The notes: generated by a model from the letters alone, not told the origin. Numbered from the stretch's first letter, positions 28,371-37,777 are shown. The stretch is 64,000 nt of DNA from Verrucomicrobiota bacterium (GCA_017301975.1 JAFLEI010000014.1:92566-156565); one strand, 5' to 3'. Numbers and translations are program-made.

Positions 28371-29893
28371 GCCAGCCCACCATCAAATTTTTGCTCGTGG
28401 ACGATCTGGAGGCCAATCTGGACGCCCTGGAAGGACTGCTGAAGCGGGACGGCCTGGAACTGCTGAAGGCACGCTCCGGCCCGGAGGCGCTGGAGCTGCT
28501 GCTGGTGCATGACGTGGCCCTGGCGCTGCTGGACGTGAACATGGCCGGCATGGACGGCTTTGAACTGGCGGAGCTCATGCGCGGGACCGAGCGCACGCGC
28601 CGCGTACCCATCATCTTTGTGACCGCTGGGGCCATCGACCAGCAGCGGCGCTTTCGCGGCTACGACGCCGGCGCGGTGGACTTCATCTTCAAGCCCATCG
28701 AACCGCATATCCTGCAGAGCAAGGCCGGCATCTTTTATGAGCTGGCCATCCAGCGCGAGTCACTGCGCCAGACCGCCGAGGAAGCCCAGGCCGCCAACCG
28801 CGCCAAGGACCACTTCATGGCCGCGCTGAGCCATGAGCTGCGCACGCCCCTGACGCCCGTGCTCATGGCCGTGGCCGCGCTGCAGAACGACCCCGACCAG
28901 CCCGCCGAAACGCACGACCTTCTGGACATGATGCGCCGGAACATTGAGCTGGAAGCCCGGCTCATCGATGACCTCCTGGACGCCACCCGCATCCACAACG
29001 GCAAGCTGACCATCAAGCCTGTGGCGGTGGACGTGCACGAACTCCTCCGGCACAGCCTCGTCTCCATCGGCTGGGAGGTGCAGGACCGGCACTTCCGCTT
29101 TGTGTCGGACTTCAGCGCCACCCGCCACCATGTGCTTGCCGACCCCGTGCGGCTGCAGCAGGTCTTCTGGAATCTGCTCAAAAACGCCGTCAAATTCACC
29201 CCCGGCACCGGCACCATCACCGTCCGCACCTTGAACCCGGATGAAGCCCGGCTGTCCATCCAGGTGGCGGACACCGGCATCGGCATCAGCCCCCAGGCCA
29301 GGCCCCGCATCTTCGAAGCCTTCGAACAGGGAGACGCCACCGGCCAGCCCCGGTTCGGCGGCCTCGGGCTCGGCCTGTCCATATCCAAAGCCATCGTGGA
29401 TGTGCATGGCGGCAGCATTGAGGCCGACAGTCCCGGCCCCAACCTGGGCTCCACCTTCACAGTCACCTTCCCGGTCATGGAAGCCGCAGCCCTGCCCCCG
29501 GCCAGCGAGACCGGCTCTGAACCCGCCGTGGCCAAGCGCTCGCTGCGGCTCCTCGTGGTGGAAGACCATGCCCCCACCCGCGCCATCCTCGGGCGGCTGC
29601 TGACGCGCAACGGCCATCAGGTCGTCCTCGCCGGCAGCGTGAGCGAGGCCCTCGCCGCCTTCGATCCTGCATCCTGCGATGCCGTGCTCACCGATCTGGG
29701 ACTGCCCGATGGCAGCGGCCTGGATCTCATGCGCCAACTGCGGCAGCAAGCCCCGGTGGTCGGCATCGCCCTCAGCGGCTACAGCATGGAGGCCGATTTG
29801 CAGCAGACCCGTGAAGCCGGATTCAGCGCCCACCTCACGAAGCCCATTCAGATGGAAGAACTCCTCCACATCCTGGCCCGCGTGGAGTCGTGA
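28367..29893 (+). CDS. REC-HisKA-HATPase-REC hybrid histidine kinase (soluble)
   Basis: 508 residues with no membrane segment. The N-terminal receiver (ALLDVNMAGMDG phospho-site), HisKA ([13 protein letters not shown]), HATPase_c ([36 protein letters not shown]) and a C-terminal receiver (VLTDLGLPDGSG) are in order. A strong Shine-Dalgarno site, AGGAGG, sits 10 nt before the ATG, stronger than most in this window. It overlaps cheB by 4 nt. No DNA-binding output domain is encoded in the operon, so output is either by another protein or by protein-protein interaction. Confidence 0.95.
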   Translation: MSQPTIKFLLVDDLEANLDALEGLLKRDGLELLKARSGPEALELLLVHDVALALLDVNMAGMDGFELAELMRGTERTRRVPIIFVTAGAIDQQRRFRGYDAGAVDFIFKPIEPHILQSKAGIFYELAIQRESLRQTAEEAQAANRAKDHFMAALSHELRTPLTPVLMAVAALQNDPDQPAETHDLLDMMRRNIELEARLIDDLLDATRIHNGKLTIKPVAVDVHELLRHSLVSIGWEVQDRHFRFVSDFSATRHHVLADPVRLQQVFWNLLKNAVKFTPGTGTITVRTLNPDEARLSIQVADTGIGISPQARPRIFEAFEQGDATGQPRFGGLGLGLSISKAIVDVHGGSIEADSPGPNLGSTFTVTFPVMEAAALPPASETGSEPAVAKRSLRLLVVEDHAPTRAILGRLLTRNGHQVVLAGSVSEALAAFDPASCDAVLTDLGLPDGSGLDLMRQLRQQAPVVGIALSGYSMEADLQQTREAGFSAHLTKPIQMEELLHILARVES

Positions 29894-29978
29894 GGCGGGG
29901 ATGCCTCCCGTTCCCCCTCCCGCGAAGTGAACAGAGTGGCATGATAGATGCCATCTCCCATAGTGCCTTCCGCCCTCG

Positions 29979-31370
29979 TCATTTCCTAACCATTACAAAG
30001 ACCGTGGCCGCACGCACCTCGGAGGCCAGCGTCTCCATGTCGGCACCGGCAGGGATCTGAGCCGGAGCGGCGGTTGAAAAGGCCGGAATGCCTTTGAGAA
30101 GGCTGATGGCCACCCGGGATTTGATGGCGTAGGTCACATTTTCCCTGTCTCTGAGGATTGCGGCCACGATGCCGGTCACGGCCCCTGTTTTCACATCGAC
30201 CAGCGGGCCGCCTGAATTGCCCGGCTGCGCGGGAACGGTGATTTGATAGTGGTCAGGATCATCCCGCAGGCCGCTCAGGCTGCTGATGCGGCCGTCCGTG
30301 AATTTAGGCTCCACGCCTTGCAGGTCTGCATTGGGGAACCCGATGGTGAAAACAGCCGCGCCCATGGTCCCCTCCTGCCCCGCCACCGGCAGCCAGTGGG
30401 CTGCGGGCTCCGTGGTTTTGAGAACGGCCACGTCTCCATCGACGTCCGTTTTCACCACCTGCGCATGGAGGATGACCCCGTCCGCACCACGAATATCAAC
30501 GTCGGTGGCCTCATGCACGACGTGCTCGTTGGTCAGCAGCCACCCACCGCTGGAAATAAAAAAGCCGGTGCCTGTGGCGGAGTAATTGCCTGCCATGAGA
30601 AAGTCCGCCACTTTGCCGCGCTCGGGCTTCACCACCTGCTCCTGACCAAACAACATCGCACAAAACTTTTTGGGCGGCACCCTGCCTCCCAGCCAGTTGA
30701 AAATGATGGGGTTGGCTCTCAGGCGTGGCTCCATGTGTTCCGCGAGGAAGACCCGCATGTCCTGCGGATCATTATCCGAGCTGGCATCGGCATAGAGCTT
30801 GTCTGCTTCGGCCACGATCGCCTCCACCTCGCGCATGATTTCTGCCGCCACCTTTTCATTCCCCTCGCAGAGATGATCTGACAGCAACTTCCGAAAGGTC
30901 GCCAGCATGGCGTTTTTTTCCGCCGCCTCCTCCTGCTTCACCTTGGCCGCAGCGGCACGCTTGGCCTCAAGCTGGCTGTTGATTTCACTGCCCAGCCCTT
31001 TTTCGGCCAGCTCGCGCTTTTTCAACATCCCGCTCGCAAGATAGAACCCACCAATCACCACGCCGACTCCCACCAGGATGATCAATCCGACAATCATGGC
31101 CATGGCCATGCCATCCCCCTGTGCCGGGGCCTTCGTCACGGGTTTTGCAGGCGGCCGAGATCCGGGAGGCTGAGGCCGGACAGGCGCTTGCGGAGCCGCC
31201 GGTCGTGGCGCAGTCGGCGTGACCTGCCGGGCCTGGACCACAGGCACCACCGGCGGAGGAGCGACCGCGAAGATTTGCTGGCAAAGAGGGCACTGCATCT
31301 GCCCTCCCACAAAACGCTGTTCAATTGACAGGCCATTTTGGCAATTGGGGCAGTTGATTTGCAGATTCAT
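29979..31370 (-). CDS. Membrane-anchored trypsin-like serine protease with zinc-ribbon N-terminus
   Basis: 463 residues. Cys7, Cys10, Cys27 and Cys30 form a zinc ribbon of the MJ0042/GYF-like kind, followed by a Pro-rich linker, a single TM segment (AMAMIVGLIILVGVGVVIGG), a Glu/Ala/Lys coiled coil and a trypsin-like domain from about residue 255. The catalytic triad is visible: His in LLTNEHVVHEA, Asp in DVDGDVAVLK, Ser in PAQPGNSGGPLVDV. No PDZ domain follows, unlike HtrA/DegP. Topology suggests cytoplasmic zinc ribbon and periplasmic protease. Substrate unknown. Confidence 0.92.
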   Translation of the reverse strand: MNLQINCPNCQNGLSIEQRFVGGQMQCPLCQQIFAVAPPPVVPVVQARQVTPTAPRPAAPQAPVRPQPPGSRPPAKPVTKAPAQGDGMAMAMIVGLIILVGVGVVIGGFYLASGMLKKRELAEKGLGSEINSQLEAKRAAAAKVKQEEAAEKNAMLATFRKLLSDHLCEGNEKVAAEIMREVEAIVAEADKLYADASSDNDPQDMRVFLAEHMEPRLRANPIIFNWLGGRVPPKKFCAMLFGQEQVVKPERGKVADFLMAGNYSATGTGFFISSGGWLLTNEHVVHEATDVDIRGADGVILHAQVVKTDVDGDVAVLKTTEPAAHWLPVAGQEGTMGAAVFTIGFPNADLQGVEPKFTDGRISSLSGLRDDPDHYQITVPAQPGNSGGPLVDVKTGAVTGIVAAILRDRENVTYAIKSRVAISLLKGIPAFSTAAPAQIPAGADMETLASEVRAATVFVMVRK

Positions 31371-31422
31371 TGCTATTCCGCAAATCTAAGCAAATTCCTC
31401 CTAAACCCGCAATACCATTTAT

Positions 31423-32019
31423 TTATGCTATAAGTCGCGGCAGCACTTCGACCACATCCGCCAGCACGCGGCCACAGCCGTGTCTAAGCTCATTGCAGCG
31501 GCCGAAAAGAATTTGACCGCTGGTCGCGCCGAGGAGATCGGCGAGGCGCTGATCCACCGAAATGCGGAAGTAGCCTCGGGGGTGGCTGGAGTGGGGGACC
31601 TGATAACGCTCCAAGATGGCCCCGAAGGGCACGAGACCTTCCAGCACCAGTTTCTGCGCCTCCTCGGGCAGGAGATCAAGGTGGATGCCGATGGCCCCAA
31701 ACTCCACCGGCATACCATCATTGCGGCGGTGCAGCACGGAAGCGCGCACGAGGTAGTTGCCGATGCGGGCGCGGGCGGCCACGTCCAGGTCGATCTCGCT
31801 GGCGTGAAATTCCCGCAGGTGGGGCGTCATGTCCTTCTCATGCACGAGGAGAAAGCGCTCCTGCTCCGCCAGCTCCTGAGGCTGCACAAACGTCACGCGC
31901 GGGCGCACGCTGCCGATGCCGTAAAAAAAGATCAACGGCGCGAGGATGTCCTCGTCCTGCCGTGGGACCTGGTTCACCGCCGTGGCAGAGGTGTGTGCGG
32001 CTTCAAGTGTACCGGGCAT
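31423..32019 (-). CDS. Chorismate lyase (UbiC)-like protein
   Basis: 198 residues from the ATG at 32019, the start chosen because the frame further upstream overlaps the radical SAM gene in shadow. The protein fits the chorismate lyase / UbiC-associated fold: RASVLHRRNDGMPVEFGAIG, a LPEEAQKLVLEGLVPFGAILERY helix-turn region and a C-terminal ILFGRCNELRHG...VVEVLPRL similar to the family's WxRRSxF...FLP end. Function as chorismate pyruvate-lyase is not certain; related DUF98 proteins have diverged. Its first 17 nt overlap the end of the HemW-like gene, so the two are translated together. Confidence 0.65.
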   Translation of the reverse strand: MPGTLEAAHTSATAVNQVPRQDEDILAPLIFFYGIGSVRPRVTFVQPQELAEQERFLLVHEKDMTPHLREFHASEIDLDVAARARIGNYLVRASVLHRRNDGMPVEFGAIGIHLDLLPEEAQKLVLEGLVPFGAILERYQVPHSSHPRGYFRISVDQRLADLLGATSGQILFGRCNELRHGCGRVLADVVEVLPRLIA

Positions 32020-33343
32020 ACTGACGATGCTGGGGAAGGAAGAAATCATGCAGCAACCGGTCCACCTGGAGCAGGCCGTCGCGGGAAAGCGTGACGCCTT
32101 TCTCATCCAAGGTGGCGAAGCCTTCTTTCGCGAGGTAGTCGAGCTGCGGCCCGAAGTGCTGGCGCGGATCTTCACCGAACTTTTGGACGTAGTAGTCGAA
32201 CTCGCTGCGGCCCAGCTTGAGCTTGAGGATGAACTCGCGCACGAAGCGGTCTTCCGCCGTGGTCTGGTAGGCGCGGAAGATGGGGAGCTTGCCCGCATCC
32301 ACGGCCTGCATGTAGGGGCCCACATCGGCCTGGTTTTGATAATGCACGCCGCCGAGATGCCCGAAGGAGGCCACGCCGCAGCTCAGCAGGTCCGCCCCTT
32401 CCCAGAGGGAATCGCGATAGACGAACTTGATGCGCTTGGGGTCCTTCACCACGGTGTAGGCGCTGGTCACGGTGTAGCCGTCTTTTTGGAATTCATCGAA
32501 GGCATAGCTGACCCAGTCGCGCTTGGTCTGCCAGTCGGCCACGGGCGCGGTGACTTTGCCTTCGGCCTTCATCTGCTGATACATGGTGGTGTTGTAGGGC
32601 ACCTCCATCTGGTAGATCGTCACGGCGTCCGGCTGCAGGGCGATGGCCTTGCGCACAGTGTCCTTCCAGTTCTCCCAAGTCTCGTTCATCATCCCCGCGA
32701 TGAGGTCGATGTTGATGTGCTCAAAGCCGAGCGTGCGGGCAAAGCGGTAGGCTTTTTCGATCTCGCCGCTGCGATGCGCGCGGCCGTTCGTTTCAAGAAT
32801 GTGATCGTCAAAATTTTCCACACCGAGGCTCAGACGTGTGACGCCGATGTCACGGATACCGGTGAGCTTGACCTCATTGAGGGTGCCGGGTTCGGCTTCG
32901 AAGGCCACTTCTTCCGCCTCATCCCAAGGGATCATGTCCTTCATGCGGTTGGTCAGATCCTTGAGCTGTGGCACGGAAAGGTAGCTCGGCGTGCCTCCGC
33001 CAAAATACACGAAGTGCGCCTTGCGTCCCTTCAAATAGGGCTGGCTGGCGAAGCGCTCCATCTCGCGCATGCCGGCGTCGATGTAGGCCTTCACCTCGGA
33101 GGCGTTCTTGTCCGTATAGACCTTGAAATAGCAGAAGTGGCAACGTTTGCGGCAGAACGGAATGTGAAAATAAACGCCCAGCGGAATGTTGGCGGGGGCG
33201 GGGCGTTGAAGCACATCCTCCACAATCGAAACCTGATCAGGCTTCCAGAAAGAGAACGGCGGATAATTGGAGACAAAGTAGTTTCCAGCCTCGGTCTGTT
33301 CGACCTTTTTCTCCGGGGCGGGAGTTTCGAGAGCGGTTTGCAT
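32003..33343 (-). CDS. Radical SAM protein of the HemN/HemW family
   Basis: 446 residues. The radical SAM cluster motif is CRKRCHFCYF (CxxxCxxC) with FVYFGGGTPSYLSV, FEAEPGTLN, RLSLGVENFDDHIL and NIDLIAGMMNETWENW, all typical of the HemN/HemW clade; a HemN_C-like C-terminal domain follows (QLDYLAKEGFATLDEKGVTL). The fourth Cys of true coproporphyrinogen dehydrogenase (CxxxCxxCxC) is replaced by Phe-Lys, so this is HemW-like or a different radical SAM enzyme rather than HemN. A 60-residue N-terminal extension (GNYFVSNYPPFSFWKPDQ) is not part of canonical HemW. It overlaps a chorismate-lyase-like gene by 17 nt. Confidence 0.88.
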   Translation of the reverse strand: MQTALETPAPEKKVEQTEAGNYFVSNYPPFSFWKPDQVSIVEDVLQRPAPANIPLGVYFHIPFCRKRCHFCYFKVYTDKNASEVKAYIDAGMREMERFASQPYLKGRKAHFVYFGGGTPSYLSVPQLKDLTNRMKDMIPWDEAEEVAFEAEPGTLNEVKLTGIRDIGVTRLSLGVENFDDHILETNGRAHRSGEIEKAYRFARTLGFEHINIDLIAGMMNETWENWKDTVRKAIALQPDAVTIYQMEVPYNTTMYQQMKAEGKVTAPVADWQTKRDWVSYAFDEFQKDGYTVTSAYTVVKDPKRIKFVYRDSLWEGADLLSCGVASFGHLGGVHYQNQADVGPYMQAVDAGKLPIFRAYQTTAEDRFVREFILKLKLGRSEFDYYVQKFGEDPRQHFGPQLDYLAKEGFATLDEKGVTLSRDGLLQVDRLLHDFFLPQHRQYARYT

Positions 33344-33418
33344 GATGGGGGTATTTAAGTAACGAGTGCCGGGGCTGATTCTACGAGCAAAATTGCCATG
33401 AAATGCCGCATACGGGAA

Positions 33419-35968
33419 TTATTTCCCCCTCGCCAGCACCACGCGGAAGCCGATGGTATTCCGCCGTGTCTCGGGCGGCACAGGCATGCGGGCGGAGGCC
33501 AGGAGTTCATCTTGGGAGGCGCTGCGCCAGTTGCCGCCGCGGGTGGTGCCGAGGACGGTTTTCGCCGGCTCGCCAGGCTTGGAAGGAGGTGCGGGCGTGT
33601 AGTCCGTGTCCACCCATTCGGACACATTGCCCGCCAGACCTGTGATGCCGCGATCATTCGGCGGCAGAGCCGTCACTGGCGCGAGGAAGGGAAACTTGTC
33701 GTTGTAGCCGGGAATCGCGCTTTCCAGGCTGGCTTTGCGCGCGCCGCTGAGGTCGGCCAGATTGTCCACGTCCTCGGGTGGGGGCCAGTCAAAGCCCCAG
33801 GGGTAAATGCCACGGATGCGGCCATTGCGCTCTTCGGGGCTGGCACCGCGCTCCAGCGGCAGCCCGACCGCACGGCTCCACTCTTCATCCGTGGGCAGGC
33901 GGTAGGTATCCTTCGCGCCAATGAGGCCGGCATTGCGCTCGCGCTCGGTCAGCCAGGCGCAGAAGGCGCGGGCCTCCTCGCGGTCCACCCCCACCACGGG
34001 CAGGGTTCCGCCGCCTTTGTTGATGCCATCCACCCGGCCCGGGCGACGCGCCTGGGTGGCCTTGCAGTATTCCATGTAGTCGCGGTGGCGGGTTTCCCAG
34101 GCTGAAAACATCACATCCCCCAGCGGCACCAGATTCATGCCGAGGCTGTTGGCCTTCCACTGGCGGCCAAAGGTGACGGCTTTGCGCGTCTGCATGTCGG
34201 CAAAGAGCTCCGCCTGCTCCCCTTCCCGCACCTCGCCTTCCAGCACCACATCGGCAAAGCCTTCCTCGCGCAATTCAAATTCCACCGGCCCGGTGCGCAC
34301 GCGGGGCAACTCCAGGGGGGTCTCGCCCAGAAACTGGTCGTGCTGAAACACCCGCACTTTTTCCGGCTGGCTGTTGACCACCACACTGCCGTAGGTCTGG
34401 CGCTCCACACGGAGATGAAACGCACGCCAGTTCTTCTCCTCGGTCTGTTCCCCCCGGTCCGTCTCGCGCCCCTCCGGCATGTCATCGCTGGCGACCTGCC
34501 CGCTTTCCACAAAGTAAAACGGCTCCACCTCGTAGCGGTGTTCCTGGCTTAGAAAGGCCTCGCTGCGGTCACGGTCCGTCAGCCAGTAGCGGAAGGCTTC
34601 GGCATCGCCGTCAGGAACGACGACCAGGTAGGCCGACTCCTGGTCCTTGCCGCGCTGGAAGCGCACCACCTTGCCCTCAAACGACCGGCCGGTGGCCTCC
34701 AGAAAGCGCCGGAAGAACTTCATCTCGACCGGCTCTGCGCTGATGTGGCCGCCCGGTCCGGGCTTGAAGACCATGCCGAGGCTGTTCACCCAGCGCTCGC
34801 CCTTTTGCGGCAGCTTGGAGGGCTCCAGTTTGAGGTCAAAGACGGCCGGTTTGTCATCCAGGGCGATGTGATCGATCTCGACCTGCTTGTACCCCGGCAG
34901 CCGCAGTTGGTAGATCACCGGCACCCCTTCCGCAGGGTTCAGCTCCAAAGGTGTCACACCCAGCTGCTCCTCCCCGCCAAACACCACCGCCCCCGGCGGC
35001 GTCGTCTCGATCTTCAGTCGCGGCACGGAGTGGTTCACCGCCATCAGGGTTCGGCCCCGATGGTTCTGCGCCAGCCACATGCCAAAGCCCACCGCCAGCA
35101 GGAGCGCCACCGATCCGGCGGCGATCCACGTCCACATCAAACGGCGGGAGGAAGGCAGAGGCTCGCCACGCAGCGCCAGCGCCATCTCGCGCGCGCTGAC
35201 AAAACGCCCCTTCGCCTTGGGCGCGCAGGCGGTGCACACCACATCCTGCAGCCTGCGCCAGATCTCAAGGCTGGAGCCCGTCTCCGCACAGGATGGCAGG
35301 TCGGGGAAATCCAGCCGGTCCTTGCCCGTGCTTGCCTCATACAGGACCATACCGAGGGAGAAAATATCCGAGGCCGCCGTGCCCGGCCCTTCGGGAGCCA
35401 CAAAGCCCTCCGTGCCCACAAAACTGCGCTGCCCCAGCAAGGCCACCAGCCCGATGTCCGCCAGCCGGCAGATGCCATCGATGAAGATGAGGTTGGACGG
35501 CTTGACGTCGCGATGAATGAGCTGATTGCGGTGCAGGTAGTCCAGCCCTTCGGCGATGGTCGCGCCCAGCTTGATGCACAGTTCGGCAGACACGCATTTG
35601 TCCCGCTTCATCTGCAGGCCCAGCGTGTGCGGCTTGTAGGTGTCCGCATGGATTTCGCGACCGGTTTCCAGATCGTCCGCCAGCTCCATCACATAGTAGT
35701 AGAAGCCCTCGTTGTCATTGCGCCCCACCTGGAGGATGGGCACCAGTGCCTCATGCCGCCGGGAGATGGGCTCAAACTTTTTGATCGCTTCAAACTCTCG
35801 TTCGAAGGATTCGGGCCGGTCGTAGTCTTCCCGCCACACCACCTTCACCGCGCGCAGCACGCCGGTGACGCTGCGCGCCAGCCAGACCTCGCCAAACGCC
35901 CCCTGGCCGATGATACGAAGGGTCTCGTGATCGCGGATATCGGGCGCTGTGCGTGACTTGGACTGCAT
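33419..35968 (-). CDS. Ser/Thr protein kinase fused to PEGA repeats and a SUMF (FGE-sulfatase) domain
   Basis: About 849 residues from the ATG at 35968; an alternative ATG at 36061 adds 31 unlikely residues. Cytoplasmic Hanks-type kinase (about 15-275): glycine loop GQGAFGEVW, Lys in AVKVVWRE, HRDVKPSN, a DIG in place of DFG, and APE-like VAPEGP. One TM segment (WTWIAAGSVALLLAVGFGMW) follows, then a PEGA repeat (LKIETTPPGAVVFGGEEQLG), a middle region, a second PEGA repeat (VVVNSQPEKVRVFQHDQFLG) and a C-terminal SUMF domain (YRLPTDEEWSRAVG, ITGLAGNVSEWVDTDY, RGGNWRSASQDELLASARM, NTIGFRVVLARG). The active-site Cys pair of true formylglycine-generating enzymes is not present, so the SUMF part probably binds ligand. 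Confidence 0.93.
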   Translation of the reverse strand: MQSKSRTAPDIRDHETLRIIGQGAFGEVWLARSVTGVLRAVKVVWREDYDRPESFEREFEAIKKFEPISRRHEALVPILQVGRNDNEGFYYYVMELADDLETGREIHADTYKPHTLGLQMKRDKCVSAELCIKLGATIAEGLDYLHRNQLIHRDVKPSNLIFIDGICRLADIGLVALLGQRSFVGTEGFVAPEGPGTAASDIFSLGMVLYEASTGKDRLDFPDLPSCAETGSSLEIWRRLQDVVCTACAPKAKGRFVSAREMALALRGEPLPSSRRLMWTWIAAGSVALLLAVGFGMWLAQNHRGRTLMAVNHSVPRLKIETTPPGAVVFGGEEQLGVTPLELNPAEGVPVIYQLRLPGYKQVEIDHIALDDKPAVFDLKLEPSKLPQKGERWVNSLGMVFKPGPGGHISAEPVEMKFFRRFLEATGRSFEGKVVRFQRGKDQESAYLVVVPDGDAEAFRYWLTDRDRSEAFLSQEHRYEVEPFYFVESGQVASDDMPEGRETDRGEQTEEKNWRAFHLRVERQTYGSVVVNSQPEKVRVFQHDQFLGETPLELPRVRTGPVEFELREEGFADVVLEGEVREGEQAELFADMQTRKAVTFGRQWKANSLGMNLVPLGDVMFSAWETRHRDYMEYCKATQARRPGRVDGINKGGGTLPVVGVDREEARAFCAWLTERERNAGLIGAKDTYRLPTDEEWSRAVGLPLERGASPEERNGRIRGIYPWGFDWPPPEDVDNLADLSGARKASLESAIPGYNDKFPFLAPVTALPPNDRGITGLAGNVSEWVDTDYTPAPPSKPGEPAKTVLGTTRGGNWRSASQDELLASARMPVPPETRRNTIGFRVVLARGK

Positions 35969-36109
35969 GCAGGAGGTCGGAATAACGGAATTACACCGCA
36001 ACCACGCCTGCTTGTCGAGTTGTGAAGTGGAGAAATGCGGGGCTGTGGCACTGGCAGCCACAGCCCATGGGGCCAGCGCCTACACACTTCCAGCTCCTCC
36101 TGCCCCCCG

Positions 36110-37777
36110 TCAAATCCCACCCTTGATCCGCACCAGAATCCGCGAGCCCTGAGTGTGCAGTTTCTCAATGCGGCCGGAGAGCGGGGAGGTGGGAATCTCC
36201 AGATGAGCCAGATCGTGGGAGAGCAGGATGCAGAGCACGCTGTGCTGCTTGCTGGCCAGTTCGTTCAGACCGTCGGTGCCGCGCACCATTTTGAGCGGAG
36301 GATGCGGGGTGAAGTAGGGCTGCACATGCTCCAGACTTGACGGGAAGAAGATGACGCCTTCAGGCATCTTGCCGGTGTAGTAGGTCACGGCACGGGCAAT
36401 GAAGCTCGAAGTGACGAGCGGCTCGCCGGGCTGGCGCACTTTCACCGCCTCGGCGGCGATGTCCCGTGTGGAGGTGTAGATCGGGATCTTGTCATCCACA
36501 CCGTACTGCATCACAATCACGATGACCGCCGTCACCACGACGGTGAAGCCCGCCCAGGCGACCGTGCGACGCATCAGCAGGAGCACCATTGGGACGCTGA
36601 TGAAAGCAGCCAGCGTGTAGATGACCGGCACGAGGTCTTTGATGAAGACATTGCTCTCCTTCGGCGGCAGGATCAAGGACACCACGGCAGCCGCGCCCAG
36701 CACCAGCACCGTCTGCAGCACCGCCAGGGAGGAGGCCAGAACGCGCTCCCCTTTGCTGCGGAAACCGTTGCTGATCCATTGATCCAGCGTGTGGCCCATC
36801 AGCAGCGCGATGGTGACAAAAAAGAAAAACGTGTAGGTGGGCAGCTTGCTGTTGCAGATGGTGAAGAAGATCAGGTTCGGCACAAACCAGCAGGCCATGA
36901 ACAGCATGCGGTTGTCTGTTTTGAGCCCTTTCACCGTGCGCACCACAGCAGCGATGACCAGGGGAATCCAAGGCAGCGAACCCGCGACGAGGATCATGAG
37001 GTAGTAGTACCAGTGGTTGCTGTGCTTGTGCTCCGCGCTGGTGAGGCGCTCCCAGTTTTCATGCACAAAGAAGCGGTGCCAGTACTCCATGCCGTATTTC
37101 TGAAACATGACGCCATACCACGGCCCGGCGATCGCCAGCCAGGCCAGAATGCCGATCCACAGACCTTTGCCGCGCCAGGGGGAGCGCTTGCCTGTGAGCC
37201 AGATGTAGCCGATGGAGGTGAGTGCAGGAACCAGCAGGCCGACAGGCCCCTTGGTCAGCATGGCAAACGCCGAGGCGACAAAGTGCAGGATCATCCAGCG
37301 GTCACGCTTGTCCTCCTCCTCCGTGGCCAGCCAGAAGCAGAACACGGAGGCGCTGATGCACAAAGCCAGACAGATGTCCGTGAGCATCAGCCGCGACATG
37401 AGCACATACTCCACCCCGGTGGCCAGCACCACGGCGGCGCAGAAACCGGCGCGCGGCGAGAACATGCGCCGCCCAAACCACCAGGTGAGAAAGACCAGCA
37501 GCGTGGCTGCAGCGGCGGAAGGTGCACGGCAGGCAAAGGGATTGTCGCCAAAGATCTTCATGGCGATCATGGACTGCCAGTAGAAGAAGATCGGCTTCTC
37601 AAACTGGCGCTCGCCAAAGATCGTGGGGGTCAGCCATTCGTTCCCCTGCACCATTTCCCGGGTGGTCTCCGCATAGAACGGCTCATCCGGGTCGATCAGG
37701 GGCAGATGCCCGAGACGCCACCAGAACATGACCGAACAAATGGCAAGGAGTGTGAAGAATTGGGAGCGGATGGACAT
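36110..37777 (-). CDS. ArnT/PMT-type membrane glycosyltransferase (GT-C fold)
   Basis: 555 residues from the ATG at 37777, which overlaps the stop of the upstream PIG-L gene by one base (TGATG); the frame is open to 37828. Around ten hydrophobic segments are visible. The first extracytoplasmic loop carries the acidic DPDEPFYAETTREM motif typical of ArnT and PMT enzymes that use polyprenyl-phosphate-linked sugars. LTKGPVGLLVPALTSIGY and the FEKPIFFYWQSM stretch also fit. It should move a sugar from an undecaprenyl-phosphate donor onto a lipid or protein acceptor in the periplasm; the acceptor is unknown. Confidence 0.9.
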   Translation of the reverse strand: MSIRSQFFTLLAICSVMFWWRLGHLPLIDPDEPFYAETTREMVQGNEWLTPTIFGERQFEKPIFFYWQSMIAMKIFGDNPFACRAPSAAAATLLVFLTWWFGRRMFSPRAGFCAAVVLATGVEYVLMSRLMLTDICLALCISASVFCFWLATEEEDKRDRWMILHFVASAFAMLTKGPVGLLVPALTSIGYIWLTGKRSPWRGKGLWIGILAWLAIAGPWYGVMFQKYGMEYWHRFFVHENWERLTSAEHKHSNHWYYYLMILVAGSLPWIPLVIAAVVRTVKGLKTDNRMLFMACWFVPNLIFFTICNSKLPTYTFFFFVTIALLMGHTLDQWISNGFRSKGERVLASSLAVLQTVLVLGAAAVVSLILPPKESNVFIKDLVPVIYTLAAFISVPMVLLLMRRTVAWAGFTVVVTAVIVIVMQYGVDDKIPIYTSTRDIAAEAVKVRQPGEPLVTSSFIARAVTYYTGKMPEGVIFFPSSLEHVQPYFTPHPPLKMVRGTDGLNELASKQHSVLCILLSHDLAHLEIPTSPLSGRIEKLHTQGSRILVRIKGGI

